Of a stretch of 64,000 nucleotides of DNA, positions 24,422 through 32,867 are shown one piece after another. The first letter of the stretch is position 1; every line of letters starts with the position of its first letter. The stretch is from the NCBI RefSeq assembly GCF_002220095.1, contig NZ_CP022372.1:654501-718500 (forward strand), read 5' to 3'. The notes beneath the pieces are model-generated. The model was not told the origin of the DNA and did not search any database. It saw nothing but the letters and a program-made list of their open reading frames with translations. The stretch comes from Bosea sp. AS-1 (GTDB lineage: Bacteria; Pseudomonadota; Alphaproteobacteria; Rhizobiales; Beijerinckiaceae). The position numbers were made by a program, and so were the translations under genes.

Positions 24422-25698
24422 CGACGCCTCGTCGGTTTGCCACCACCCGGCATCACCATGACGGTGATACGCTCCGACATGACGGGCGGATCGTGCGGCA
24501 CATGGTTCTCGTCGGCGAGCAGCAGCTGCAGCGTATGCTTGCCGGGCGAGAGGGTGATGCGCCGTTCTGTCTGGCCGCCGCCGAGATGGATGTGGTTGAG
24601 ATCCGACGGGATCGGCTCGTCGAGCGCCGGGGTCGGCACATCGACCAGCAGGTGGTGGTGGCCCGTGTTCGGCTTGGCGACGCCCGCCGGCGCGACGCCC
24701 ATGTTGCGCAAGCCGAAACGGATCGTCGAGCTCGGGAAGATCGTCTCCCCATCCTTCGGATAGATGAAGTAGACGGCGGCATCGTTGGGCGAAGCTGTCC
24801 GCGGGCGCCCTGCCCCTGCCACCGGAGCTGCGGGCGCCGCGGGACCGGCCCGCTCCGTGTCGACGACACGCACCCGGATCCGCTCGGACATCACCGGAGG
24901 ATCATGCGGAACATGTTCGTGGTCGCCCAGGAGGAGCTGCAGCGTATGCTCGCCCGGCGGGAGCGAGAGTTCGACCTCGGTCTGGCCGCGTCCGAAATGC
25001 AGATGGTTGAAATCGCTTGGGATCTCGCGGTCGAGCGCGGGCACTTCGGTGTCGACCAGCAGATGATGGTGACCGCCATTTGGGTTCGCCGTGCCGGCGG
25101 GCGTGATGGCAATACCCTCGCTGCCGAAGCGAATCTTCGCACGGGTCGGGATCGTCGCTCCGTCCTTGAGATCGATGAAGAAGACGCGGGCACCCGGAGC
25201 GGCGGCGGAGCGCGGCTTCTCGGTAGGATCGGCCGCGACTTCGACAGTGATCCGTTCGGACACCAGCGGAGGGTCATGTGGCACGTGGTTATGGTCGGCG
25301 AAGAGAAGCTGGAGCGTATGTCGCCCGGGCGTCAGTGCGATCTCGGCCTCGGTCTGCCCACCACCGAAATGGATGTGGTTGAAATCGCTCGGGATAGGCT
25401 GGTCGAGCGGCGGCAGATCGGTGTCGATCAGCAGATGATGGTGGCCGGAATTGCGTCTGGTCTGCCCGGCGGGAGCGACCTCCATGCCGCTGATTGCGAA
25501 GCGAACGATGAACTTGCCGGGGACGCGGTCATTATTGGCGAGGCCGATGAAGCTGAGCTTGGCGGTTGCCGGGGCCGGGCTGCGCTGCATCGCGCGCGCC
25601 TGGGCCGCTGCCTCGCCGGCCGGAAGAGCCATGGCAAAGGCACAAGCCAGGGCCGCCGGTACCAGGACGGGGACGAGGCAAGGCATCCTCAACGGCAT
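24418..25698 (-). CDS. Exported protein with three tandem DUF4399 domains
   Basis: A 426-residue protein with an N-terminal signal peptide (PAALACAFAMALPAGEAAAQ) and three DUF4399 domains, at about 45-150, 170-280 and 300-420. They are joined by Pro/Ala-rich linkers. Each repeats the same order of motifs: APAG, then GHHHLL.DT or GHHHLLVD, IPSD.NH.HFG or HLG, GQTE, LQLL, and a DH or DE.HVPHDPP-type ending. DUF4399 proteins usually have one domain; three in one chain plus a fourth in the next gene is unusual. It is the first gene of the minus-strand arm, facing the active caspase gene across a 149-bp gap. Confidence 0.87.
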   Translation of the reverse strand: MPLRMPCLVPVLVPAALACAFAMALPAGEAAAQARAMQRSPAPATAKLSFIGLANNDRVPGKFIVRFAISGMEVAPAGQTRRNSGHHHLLIDTDLPPLDQPIPSDFNHIHFGGGQTEAEIALTPGRHTLQLLFADHNHVPHDPPLVSERITVEVAADPTEKPRSAAAPGARVFFIDLKDGATIPTRAKIRFGSEGIAITPAGTANPNGGHHHLLVDTEVPALDREIPSDFNHLHFGRGQTEVELSLPPGEHTLQLLLGDHEHVPHDPPVMSERIRVRVVDTERAGPAAPAAPVAGAGRPRTASPNDAAVYFIYPKDGETIFPSSTIRFGLRNMGVAPAGVAKPNTGHHHLLVDVPTPALDEPIPSDLNHIHLGGGQTERRITLSPGKHTLQLLLADENHVPHDPPVMSERITVMVMPGGGKPTRRR

Positions 25699-25847
25699 CG
25701 ACGTCTCCCATCCACGAGACGAATACAGAGAGGCTACCAGCGTGTCCTCGCTCCTTCAAGCGGAACACTTGGCATTGACGTAGCTGGAGTGGCTTTGTTC
25801 TGGAGTTCGGCCAAGTCATGCGCTAGCCTGATGCGAGGAAGGGGATC

Positions 25848-27302
25848 ATGATCCTCATCGCCAGACTCTGCGGGCTGATCATGCTGATGCTGACGGGTCT
25901 GGCCCTGGCCGCGCCGGCTCCGGAGCGTCGTGTCGCGCTCGTCATCGGCAATTCCAGCTACCGCAATGCGCCCGTTTTACCGAATACGGTCAACGATGCC
26001 GGCGATATGGCCGCGGCGCTCCGCAAAGTCGGCTTCGAGGTGATCGACGGGATCGATCTCGACAAGCGTGGCATGGACGCGCTGCTGACGCGCTTCGCCC
26101 GTCTGGCGCAGGATGCCGATTCCGCGATGTTCTACTTCGCCGGGCACGGCTTCCAGTTCAACGGCGAAAACTACTTGGTGCCGATCGAAGCCAAGATCGA
26201 GGACGAGGTCGGCGTCCAGTACGAGACCATGCGCCTGAACGACGTCGTCACGGCCCTGAACTATGCCAAGGGCGTCAAGATCATGGTGCTGGACGCCTGC
26301 CGCAACAATCCTTTCGTCAACCAGCTCGCCAGGCGGCAGGCGACGCGGGGCTTCTCGGTGAGCTCCGGCCTCGCCCCGGTGGCGCGGGCACAGGGAATGG
26401 TCATCGCCTATGCGACGCAGGCCAACGACGTCGCTGCCGATGGAGCCGGCCGCAACAGCCCGTTCACGGCGGCTCTGGTGCGCGAGATCGACCAGCCGGG
26501 GCTGGAGGTGGCGACCCTGTTCCGCCGTGTCCAGAAGAGCGTCTATGATGCGACTTCCGGCCGCCAGACTCCCGAGCTCTCGCTTTCGCTGCTCGGCGAT
26601 TTCTACCTCAACCGCGAAGAGACCGATGCCGATGTCTGGCAGCGTATCCGCGCCAGCGACGAGCCAGGGGCGCTGCGCGACTTCATCCAGCGCTATCCGG
26701 CGAGCTTCTTCGCCGTCGATGCGCGCACGCGTCTCGACTTGATCGAGCGCCGCTCGCTCGCCACGAGCGAACGTGACAGGCTGGTGCGCGAGTTCGCGGA
26801 GCGTGAACACGCACTGCTCGAACGTCTCGAACGGGCCGAACAGGGGCGCCAGCAGGCGGCGACCGATCTCGCACGGCAGGAACGCAACCAGGCGAGCGCC
26901 CTGCCGCCCGCGGCCGGAGATATCCCGCGGGTGAAGCCGGCTCCGAGTCCGCCCAAGCCACCGGCCGAGGACACGGCCGAGCGCTCCCGTCTCGCCGACG
27001 AACTGGCGCGGCGTGAGAAGGAGCTGGCCGGGCTCGAAGCCGAGAAGCAGCGCTTGGCCGAGGAGCGCCGCAATGTCGAGCAGGCACTGGCGGCACGGCT
27101 CGGTACGCTGGTGCCCTCTTCGCCGGATCGCTCGGCTCAGCCCCAAGCCATGCCGGCGAGCGCGCCGCGCCCGATCGAGCGCCGCGCCGACACTCCGGCC
27201 GCCGGGGCGCCAGGCAAGGCGAATTGCAGCGAGCTTCTGCTACGCGCCCAACTCGGCGACCTGACGCCCCTGGCGCGCGAGCAGCTTCAGCAATGCCGCT
27301 GA
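25848..27302 (+). CDS. Exported caspase-like protease (peptidase C14) with coiled-coil tail
   Basis: A 484-residue protein. The signal peptide is MILIARLCGLIMLMLTGLAL with cleavage near AAPA. The caspase p20 domain (about 27-245) has an intact dyad: His100 in YFAGHGFQ and Cys151 in LDACRNNPF. A helical segment around 262-290 (VWQRIRASDEPGALRDFIQR) follows. Then come two charged coiled-coil stretches (about 297-345 and 380-420) separated by Pro, and a short C-terminal motif with two Cys (NCSELLLRAQLGD...LQQCR). It should cleave after basic residues, as bacterial C14 enzymes generally do, but in the envelope. An AAGGGG ribosome site lies before the ATG. It precedes the OmpA-domain gene by 49 bp, so the two are probably co-transcribed. 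Confidence 0.9.
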   Translation: MILIARLCGLIMLMLTGLALAAPAPERRVALVIGNSSYRNAPVLPNTVNDAGDMAAALRKVGFEVIDGIDLDKRGMDALLTRFARLAQDADSAMFYFAGHGFQFNGENYLVPIEAKIEDEVGVQYETMRLNDVVTALNYAKGVKIMVLDACRNNPFVNQLARRQATRGFSVSSGLAPVARAQGMVIAYATQANDVAADGAGRNSPFTAALVREIDQPGLEVATLFRRVQKSVYDATSGRQTPELSLSLLGDFYLNREETDADVWQRIRASDEPGALRDFIQRYPASFFAVDARTRLDLIERRSLATSERDRLVREFAEREHALLERLERAEQGRQQAATDLARQERNQASALPPAAGDIPRVKPAPSPPKPPAEDTAERSRLADELARREKELAGLEAEKQRLAEERRNVEQALAARLGTLVPSSPDRSAQPQAMPASAPRPIERRADTPAAGAPGKANCSELLLRAQLGDLTPLAREQLQQCR

Positions 27303-27351
27303 GTGATGTCGAATGGGGTGAAGTGAAAGTCCGGCATGGGGAGGAATGAAG

Positions 27352-28527
27352 ATGTCGACCGTCACGCGCCTCGCCTGGATTCTGCCCTTGCCGGCGTTTC
27401 TGGCAAGTGCCGCCCCTGCCTGGGCGCAATCGCCGCCGCCCACGCCGGTGCCTTTCCAGCAGGCGCTGCAGAAGGCGGCCGACGATCTCTTCGGCAAGGC
27501 CTCGCTCACCGACCGGCAAATCGACCTCGTCATCGATCCGCTGATCGACGCAGCCTCCGGCTCGCAGTCGACAGCCACCCGCTCGATGCAGCAGACCCTG
27601 ATCGAGATCGCCCGCAAATCCTATCCGCGCTTCGCCATCCGTGCCTTCGACAGCGAGACGCTCGCGCGCAAGCCGGTCGTGCTGGTCGGAACCTTCACGG
27701 CGGTGAACAACAGCGGCGTGGCCGATGGCCCGAAGGATGCCTACCGGATTTGCCTGACGCTGGCCGATCTGAAGTCGAACAGCGTCGTCTCGAAGGGCGT
27801 GGCGCGCGCTCAGATCGAGGGCGTCGACGTGACGCCGACCCCATTCTATCGCGAGTCGCCGCTCTGGGCGCAGGACCCCGCCACCAGCGCCTATGTCAAA
27901 ACCTGTCAGGGCACGAAGCTCGGCGAGGCGATCGATCCGGCCTATGTCGAACGGTTGACGGCCAATGCCTTGGTCAATGACGGCATCCTTGCCTATGAGT
28001 CACAGCATTTCCGCGAGGCTCTGGCCTATTATCGCGCCGCGCGCAAACTGCCGGGCGGTGAGCAGCATCGGGTCAGGATCGGGACCTATCTCGCCGCCAG
28101 CAAGCTAGCCCGGCGCGACGACATGGTCGATGCCTTCGGCGATCTCGTCGATTACGGCCTCGGCACCAACCAGTTGATGGTGAAGCTGCTGTTCAAGCCG
28201 GGCACCACCCAGTTCATCGACGATCCACGGATCACCGAGCCCTATCCGATGTGGCTGAGCCAGATCGCCACGCACGCCCGCCAGAAGGGCGCCTGCCTGG
28301 AGGTTGTCGGCCACACATCGCACACCGGGCTGCCGCAGGTGAACGAGCGTCTGTCGACACTGCGCGCCCAGTTCGTCATGGACCTGTTACTGACCGGTGC
28401 CCCCGAGAATCGCAGCCGCATCATCGCGACCGGGCGCGGCTTCAAGGAAAATCTCATCGGAACCGGCAAGGACGACAGCAGCGACGCGCTCGATCGGCGA
28501 GTGGAGTTCAAAGTAATCGGCTGCTGA
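27352..28527 (+). CDS. Exported OmpA-family C-terminal domain protein
   Basis: A 391-residue protein with a signal peptide ending near AAPAWAQS. A central region of unknown fold follows; residues about 205-260 look like a TPR-type helical pair (NDGILAYESQHFREALAYYR). The C-terminal domain (about 275-391) is OmpA-like, with a start of LLFKPGTTQFID and the peptidoglycan-contact segment GHTSHTGLPQVNERLSTLRA and ATGRGFKENLIGT. It should bind peptidoglycan. The ATG at 27352 is six bases after AGGA; an ATG at 27346 is too close to that site. It lies downstream of the caspase gene and may anchor or receive its activity. Confidence 0.85.
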   Translation: MSTVTRLAWILPLPAFLASAAPAWAQSPPPTPVPFQQALQKAADDLFGKASLTDRQIDLVIDPLIDAASGSQSTATRSMQQTLIEIARKSYPRFAIRAFDSETLARKPVVLVGTFTAVNNSGVADGPKDAYRICLTLADLKSNSVVSKGVARAQIEGVDVTPTPFYRESPLWAQDPATSAYVKTCQGTKLGEAIDPAYVERLTANALVNDGILAYESQHFREALAYYRAARKLPGGEQHRVRIGTYLAASKLARRDDMVDAFGDLVDYGLGTNQLMVKLLFKPGTTQFIDDPRITEPYPMWLSQIATHARQKGACLEVVGHTSHTGLPQVNERLSTLRAQFVMDLLLTGAPENRSRIIATGRGFKENLIGTGKDDSSDALDRRVEFKVIGC

Positions 28528-28620
28528 CGATGCCAAGCATTCGCGCTGCGGGGCAGGACGGTCAAAGGTCGAAGACCGCTTGCCGTTCAGGCATCTGAAG
28601 GGGATTTGGCAGGAAGAAAA

Positions 28621-28697
28621 TGGCGCGCCCGAAAGGATTCGAACCTCTGACCCTCAGATTCGTAGTCTGATGCTCTATCCAGCTGAGCTACGGGCGC
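28621..28697 (-). tRNA. tRNA-Arg (ACG)
   Basis: A 77-nt tRNA on the minus strand with encoded CCA. The acceptor stem GCGCCCG pairs with CGGGCGC, discriminator G. The D-arm reads AGCTCAGCTGGATAGAGC. The anticodon stem-loop has GACTACGAATC with anticodon ACG (decoded as ICG after deamination), and the T-arm contains GGTTCGAATCC. Confidence 0.97.
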
Positions 28698-28818
28698 GTC
28701 TCAGAGCGTCAAGACGCATGTGCGTCTGGCCTGATGTGGGGGGAATAGCCGCTCGCTTTCGTCTTGGCAACCGGAAAATGACGAGCCCGTGCAAACGGCC
28801 TTCGCTGTGGATAGCGGT

Positions 28819-28887
28819 GGCATGGCGACCACGCGTTCTTCGGCATGGCGACCACGCGTTCTTCGGCATGGCGACCACGCGTTCTTC
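28819..28887. repeat. Perfect triple tandem repeat, 23-bp unit
   Basis: Three identical, directly adjacent 23-bp copies at 28819-28841, 28842-28864 and 28865-28887, beginning ggcatggcg and containing the palindrome ACGCGT. They lie in the 193-bp gap between tRNA-Arg(ACG) and the 3' end of hisE. No gene covers them. They may be a slippage-type minisatellite; the unit length is not a multiple of three. Confidence 0.95.
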
Positions 28888-28891
28888 GGAG

Positions 28892-29269
28892 TCAGCGGGC
28901 CGATGTGCCGACGGTCAGTTTTCCCGGCTGCCGGACTTTGGGGCGAGTAGGGACGGGGGCTTTCGGGATTTTCTCGGCGATTCCGTAGAGCTGCTCGCGG
29001 CGGTCGAGCTCGTTCCAGACGTCTTCCGGCTCGATGCCCATCGCGCTCCAGAGGGCGACGAGATTGTAGATCAGATCGGCGCTTTCCAGGATCGTCTCAT
29101 GCCTCTGGCCTTGCAGGGCTGCGATGCCGGTCTCGACGGCCTCCTCCGCCACCTTCTTCGCCATTTTGGGCAGGCCGCCGCCGAAGAGCTTGGCGGTGCG
29201 CGACCGGGACGGGTCGTTCCCGCGGGCCTGCGCGATGGCGGCGTGAAGTCTCTGGACCGAATCAGTCAT
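28892..29269 (-). CDS. hisE: Phosphoribosyl-ATP diphosphatase
   Basis: A 125-residue MazG-like all-alpha enzyme that hydrolyses phosphoribosyl-ATP to phosphoribosyl-AMP, step two of histidine synthesis, in the cytoplasm. The metal-binding motif KKVAEEAVETGIAAL and the following ESADLIYNLVALW are those of HisE. It has a Pro/Lys-rich C-terminal tail of about 25 residues not needed for the fold. The rest of the his operon is not in this window; in many alphaproteobacteria hisE lies apart or beside hisF. Confidence 0.95.
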   Translation of the reverse strand: MTDSVQRLHAAIAQARGNDPSRSRTAKLFGGGLPKMAKKVAEEAVETGIAALQGQRHETILESADLIYNLVALWSAMGIEPEDVWNELDRREQLYGIAEKIPKAPVPTRPKVRQPGKLTVGTSAR

Positions 29270-29475
29270 GGTCCGAGCGTCGAGCGCGCAAATGAGAGTT
29301 TAATGACAGTGCCGTCACGGGGCGAGGTACGACTATCCGGCACGGCTCGACGTGCCGCGGGCCAACTCTCCGGAAGATCATAGCCGGAAAGTCATGTCCC
29401 GCCGCCAGAGAGCGGCGCGGCCAGCCGGTCGATAGCAAGCCGCGCTGTTCTGGCGGAAGGAGATCGGAGCTTCGG

Positions 29476-29685
29476 TCAGCGCGTGGCGCGGCGCGTGGCG
29501 CGCACGACGCTCGGACCACTGACGGCACCGGCCGCTCCGCCGACGACGGCGCCGACCGGTCCGGCTACGACGGCACCCGTGCCGGCGCCGACAGCGGCAC
29601 CGCCGATGCGCTGCTCGACGGTGTTGCCGCAGGCCGCGAGCATCAGTGTGGCGGCCAAGGCCGAGGCGAGAAGGGGCAGGCGCAT
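29476..29685 (-). CDS. Small glycine-zipper lipoprotein
   Basis: A 69-residue protein. Its signal peptide MRLPLLASALAATLMLAAC ends in a lipobox (LAAC), so Cys19 should be lipidated. The mature part is almost wholly a glycine/alanine zipper (IGGAAVGAGTGAVVAGPVGA and VVGGAAGAVSG) ending in a basic RATRRATR tail. This is the glycine-zipper 2TM or osmotically inducible lipoprotein type. Function is unknown; such proteins insert into or tether envelope membranes. Confidence 0.8.
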   Translation of the reverse strand: MRLPLLASALAATLMLAACGNTVEQRIGGAAVGAGTGAVVAGPVGAVVGGAAGAVSGPSVVRATRRATR

Positions 29686-29783
29686 GTGAGGTTCTCCGTG
29701 TGAGCGAGGATCGAAACGCGGTGACGTCGTCCCGGTTCCCCGACAGGAAAGCGGATTTCCTGCGGGTTGGGCAGCGATCCCAC

Positions 29784-29811
29784 TTGCGATCCACGGAAAA
29801 ATCCGTATACA
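29784..29811 (+). promoter_or_regulatory. Candidate sigma-70 promoter of rpmJ
   Basis: TTGCGA at 29784-29789 and TATACA at 29806-29811 are separated by 16 bp, about 118 bp upstream of the rpmJ start. The boxes are good matches to the housekeeping consensus and stand out in this GC-rich region. A short dyad, ACGG/CCGT, lies in the spacer. Confidence 0.5.
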
Positions 29812-29928
29812 GCCGGCATCGCAACAGTCGCACCATTGTCATGGGCGATGAGGGCCGCGAGGCTCGCTTCGCAGACTGTCCGTTTTCGACCGGCGCGTCC
29901 GCAAGGATGAGCCGATGGAGTTGGTACG

Positions 29929-30054
29929 ATGAAGATCCGCAATTCGCTGAAGTCGCTGCGCGCGCGCCATCGCGACAACCAGCTGGTGCGCCGCAAGGGC
30001 CGCATCTACATCATCAACAAGGTCCAGAAGCGCTTCAAGGCGCGCCAGGGCTGA
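29929..30054 (+). CDS. rpmJ: 50S ribosomal protein L36 (zinc-free type)
   Basis: A 41-residue basic protein, too short for routine gene calling but unmistakable: it begins [18 protein letters not shown], continues [12 protein letters not shown] and ends FKARQG. It lacks the CXXC and Cys/His ligands of zinc-binding L36, so it is the C-minus form usual in alphaproteobacteria. GGAG lies nine bases before the ATG, and a strong terminator follows at 30099. Confidence 0.96.
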   Translation: MKIRNSLKSLRARHRDNQLVRRKGRIYIINKVQKRFKARQG

Positions 30055-30098
30055 GCTTTCTCGCGGCCGTGAGGCCGCGCGACGAGCCGGGACTTTGC

Positions 30099-30131
30099 AA
30101 AGCGGGACGCCGTATGGCGTGCCCGCTTTTT
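30099..30131 (+). terminator. Rho-independent terminator after rpmJ
   Basis: A stem of AAGCGGGACGCC with GGCGTGCCCGCTT (one bulged G) around a GTAT loop, followed by a T run. It lies 45 bp after the rpmJ stop. Confidence 0.85.
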
Positions 30132-30189
30132 GCGTTGCCTCGCCGGGGCGTGATTTGACGTCCGGGGCAGGCGGACTACATTCCATTCC

Positions 30190-30828
30190 ATGAGCGCATT
30201 CCGCATCGGCTCCGTTTTCCTGGCTCTGGCGCTGACGTCCGCGGGGGCGATGGCGCAGGCCACGCCGCCGCAGCGGCCGGGCGCGCTCGCGCCCTCGGAC
30301 AAGATGGAGAATCCGTCGGAGCCGCCAGCGCCTGCCGCACGCACGCCTGCCGCGACGCTCGATCGGCTGTTCCAGCGGCTGCATGATGCGAAGTCGCCGG
30401 AGGAAGCGAAGGGCGTCGCCAGCCTGATCCAACGGCGCTGGGCACGCTCGGGCTCCGATACGGCCGATCTGCTGATGACGCGGGCGCAAGAGGCGCTCAA
30501 GGCCAAGCAGACGGAGCTGGCGATCGAGCTGCTCGATCGCGTCGTCAGCCTGCAGCCCGACTGGGCCGAGGCCTGGAACCAGCGGGCCAACGCGCTCTAC
30601 ATCGCCGGCGATCCGATCCGCTCGATGGTCGATATCGGCGAGGCGCTGAAGCGCGAGCCCCGCCATTACGGTGCGATGATGGGCCTGGGGATCATCCTGC
30701 GCCAGCAGGGCGACGACAAGGCGGCGATGGTCGCCTTCCGCAAGGCGCTCGAGGTCTACCCCGAGTTCGAGGCGGTGAAGAAGGCCGTCGATTCCCTGCG
30801 ATACGAAGTCGACGGGCGCGATACCTGA
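30190..30828 (+). CDS. Exported tetratricopeptide repeat protein
   Basis: A 212-residue protein with a signal peptide (MSAFRIGSVFLALALTSAGA, cleavage near AMAQA), a Pro/Ala-rich segment and then at least three TPR-like helical pairs between about residues 95 and 205. Examples are ALKAKQTELAIELLDRVVSL, QRANALYIAGDPIRSMVDIG and GDDKAAMVAFRKALEVYPEF. It is probably a periplasmic adaptor of unknown partner. It is monocistronic, between the rpmJ terminator and the convergent pyk. Confidence 0.85.
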   Translation: MSAFRIGSVFLALALTSAGAMAQATPPQRPGALAPSDKMENPSEPPAPAARTPAATLDRLFQRLHDAKSPEEAKGVASLIQRRWARSGSDTADLLMTRAQEALKAKQTELAIELLDRVVSLQPDWAEAWNQRANALYIAGDPIRSMVDIGEALKREPRHYGAMMGLGIILRQQGDDKAAMVAFRKALEVYPEFEAVKKAVDSLRYEVDGRDT

Positions 30829-30902
30829 GGCGTGCCGGCGTCGTCTGCCGGCAGCGCCTGGACGCCTCTGTAAGCCAGCAACCCGTCGCCGGGTGAAAGC
30901 CC

Positions 30903-32342
30903 TCAGGCTTTCGCGACGTGCTCCTGCGCGACGAAGGCGATGCGGACCATATTGGTCGCGCCCGGCGTGCCGAAGGGGACACCGGCGACGACGATGACGC
31001 GATCGCCGAGCTTGGCATAGTGCTCGCGCACCGCGAACTTGCAGGCCCGGAACGCCATGTCGTCGGCGTCGCTCGCATCCTTGGTGACGATGGCGTGGAC
31101 GCCCCAGACCAGCGTGAGCCGGCGCGCCGTGGCGCGGTTCGGGGTGAGCGCGATCACCGTCGAATTCGGCCGCTCGCGGGCGATGCGGAAGGCGGTCGAG
31201 CCAGACGAGGTCCAGGCGCAGATCGCCTTGACGTTGAGCGCCTCGGAGATCTCGTGGGCCGCCTTGGCGATGGCGTCGGCGCCTGTGGCTTCCGGCTCCG
31301 CCTGCTGCGCTTCGAGGATCGAGCGATAGACGGTGTCGCCCTCCACCTCCTCGGCGATGCGGTTCATCATCGCCACCGCCTCGACGGGATATTGGCCGGC
31401 TGCGCTTTCGGCCGAGAGCATCACGGCATCGGCGCCCTCGAAAACCGCAGTGGCGACATCGGAAACCTCGGCCCGGGTCGGCACCGGGCTCGTGATCATG
31501 CTTTCGAGCATCTGCGTCGCGACCACGACGGGCTTGCCCTTGAGCCGGGCCAGGCGGGTGATGCGCTTCTGCGTCCCAGGCACCTTCTCGATCGGCATCT
31601 CGACGCCGAGATCGCCGCGCGCGACCATCAGGGCATCGGAAGCGTCGATGATTTCCTCCAGTCGGGCGACTGCCTGCGGCTTCTCAATCTTGGCCAGCAC
31701 CAGCGCCCGGCCACGCACGATCTTGCGCAGCTCCGCCATGTCCTCGGGCCGCTGCACGAAGGAGAGCGCAATCCAGTCGACGCCGACCTCGGCCGCGACC
31801 TCGGCATCGGCGCGGTCCTTCTCCGTCATGGCCGAGACGGCGATGGTGGTGTCGGGCAGGCTCACGCCCTTGCGCGAGGACAGCCGGCCGCCGACCAGCA
31901 CCTTGGTCACGGCCTGCTTCGGCGTCGCCGTCTCGACGACAAGGCGCAGCTTGCCGTCATCGAGAATGAGATGGTGGCCAGGCTCGAGCGCACTCAGGAT
32001 CTCGGGGTGGGGCAGGTGGACGCGCTTGGCGTCGCCCGGAGCCGGGTCTGAATCGAGGATGAAGCGCGCGCCCTTCTCCAGCAGCGCGCCGCCGTCACCA
32101 CCGAACTGGCCGACGCGCAGCTTCGGTCCCTGGAGGTCGGCGAGGATGCCGACCGGCCGGCGGAACTTCGTTTCCAGCCCGCGCAGCATCGCGATCTTCT
32201 CACTGAGCGTTTCGCGCTGGGTATGGCTCATATTGATGCGGAAGACGTCGACGCCGGCCTCGAACAGCTTGGCGCACATCTCCTCGGTCGCGGAGGCGGG
32301 CCCCAGCGTGGCAATGATCTTGATCCGGCGTTCGCGCTTCAT
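30903..32342 (-). CDS. pyk: Pyruvate kinase
   Basis: Glycolytic enzyme, 479 residues, making pyruvate and ATP from phosphoenolpyruvate and ADP. It begins MKRERRIKIIATLGPASATE with the family N-terminal strand. The active-site block is VMVARGDLGVEMPIEKVPGT-like (DALMVARGDLGVEMPIEKVP) with MILESM-type helix ATQMLESM, and the substrate Lys is in VLAKIEKPQA. The C-terminal domain is complete, ending in MVRIAFVAQEHVAKA. The ATG at 32342 follows AGGGGA; an earlier ATG adds only 12 non-conserved residues. Confidence 0.96.
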   Translation of the reverse strand: MKRERRIKIIATLGPASATEEMCAKLFEAGVDVFRINMSHTQRETLSEKIAMLRGLETKFRRPVGILADLQGPKLRVGQFGGDGGALLEKGARFILDSDPAPGDAKRVHLPHPEILSALEPGHHLILDDGKLRLVVETATPKQAVTKVLVGGRLSSRKGVSLPDTTIAVSAMTEKDRADAEVAAEVGVDWIALSFVQRPEDMAELRKIVRGRALVLAKIEKPQAVARLEEIIDASDALMVARGDLGVEMPIEKVPGTQKRITRLARLKGKPVVVATQMLESMITSPVPTRAEVSDVATAVFEGADAVMLSAESAAGQYPVEAVAMMNRIAEEVEGDTVYRSILEAQQAEPEATGADAIAKAAHEISEALNVKAICAWTSSGSTAFRIARERPNSTVIALTPNRATARRLTLVWGVHAIVTKDASDADDMAFRACKFAVREHYAKLGDRVIVVAGVPFGTPGATNMVRIAFVAQEHVAKA

Positions 32343-32408
32343 CGTTTTCCCCTGCGGCGGGCTCGTGCCTGCCGCCATTCTCTCGTTCTTGTCCGCTTCA
32401 GCCTGGCC

Positions 32409-32867
32409 TCAGGGCCGGGGCGGAGGCGGAGGTCCGCCAGTGGTATCGGTGAGCTGGATGGTCCAGCTCTTCTGTTCGCCGGTGTCGACCTCGAAGAAGC
32501 CGGCGCGGTCATAGCCGCGCGCCAGGCAATCCTCGATGCCGCGAATCGTGAATTCCTTGTTGCGCACGCACATGACGGATTTTCCCGTCCATTCGCCACC
32601 TTTGTCATAGTCGACGGCATGCACATAGTAATACCGCGCTGCGAGCGTGCCGCGTAGCAGCGTCTCACAGCCGCGCGGGCTGATGTTCCACCAGCCCTCG
32701 GTCGTCCAGCCCTGCGCGTCGCGATAGCCGATGGCGACCCCGACACGGCTGGAGGTGGTGTTGCACATGCGCAGATCCGCCTTCGCCGGCAGCGCCCCCA
32801 GAAGCAGGAAGGCGCCACAGGCGGCGATCAGACAGGCGGCCGTTCGAGGATATCCCGGCATTCTCAC
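32409..32867 (-). CDS. DUF1036 protein, exported
   Basis: A 152-residue protein with a signal peptide ending GALPAKADL. The single DUF1036 domain (about 30-140) contains LRMCNTTSSRVGVAIGYRD and GWWNISPRGCETLLRGTL, and has four Cys that could form two disulfides. The tail is Pro-rich (GGPPPPPRP). DUF1036 proteins are common in alphaproteobacteria and of unknown function. It lies between the glycerate kinase gene, which it overlaps by four bases, and pyk. Confidence 0.87.
   Translation of the reverse strand: MRMPGYPRTAACLIAACGAFLLLGALPAKADLRMCNTTSSRVGVAIGYRDAQGWTTEGWWNISPRGCETLLRGTLAARYYYVHAVDYDKGGEWTGKSVMCVRNKEFTIRGIEDCLARGYDRAGFFEVDTGEQKSWTIQLTDTTGGPPPPPRP

Noticed and set aside
22204..27302. 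The caspase genes as a cytoplasmic abortive-infection or gasdermin-type defence system
   Set aside because: All the proteins carry export signals and there is no gasdermin, sensor or nucleotide-cyclase gene nearby.
22204..28697. The caspase cluster as a genomic island integrated at tRNA-Arg(ACG)
   Set aside because: No integrase and no duplicate of the tRNA 3' end was found near 22.0 kb, and base composition looks like the flanks.
28819..28887. The triple 23-bp repeat as a CRISPR remnant
   Set aside because: The copies are directly adjacent with no spacers and no cas genes are present.
29270..29475. Possible small RNA or gene between hisE and the glycine-zipper lipoprotein
   Set aside because: Some short inverted words are present but no promoter-terminator pair or coding signal could be supported.
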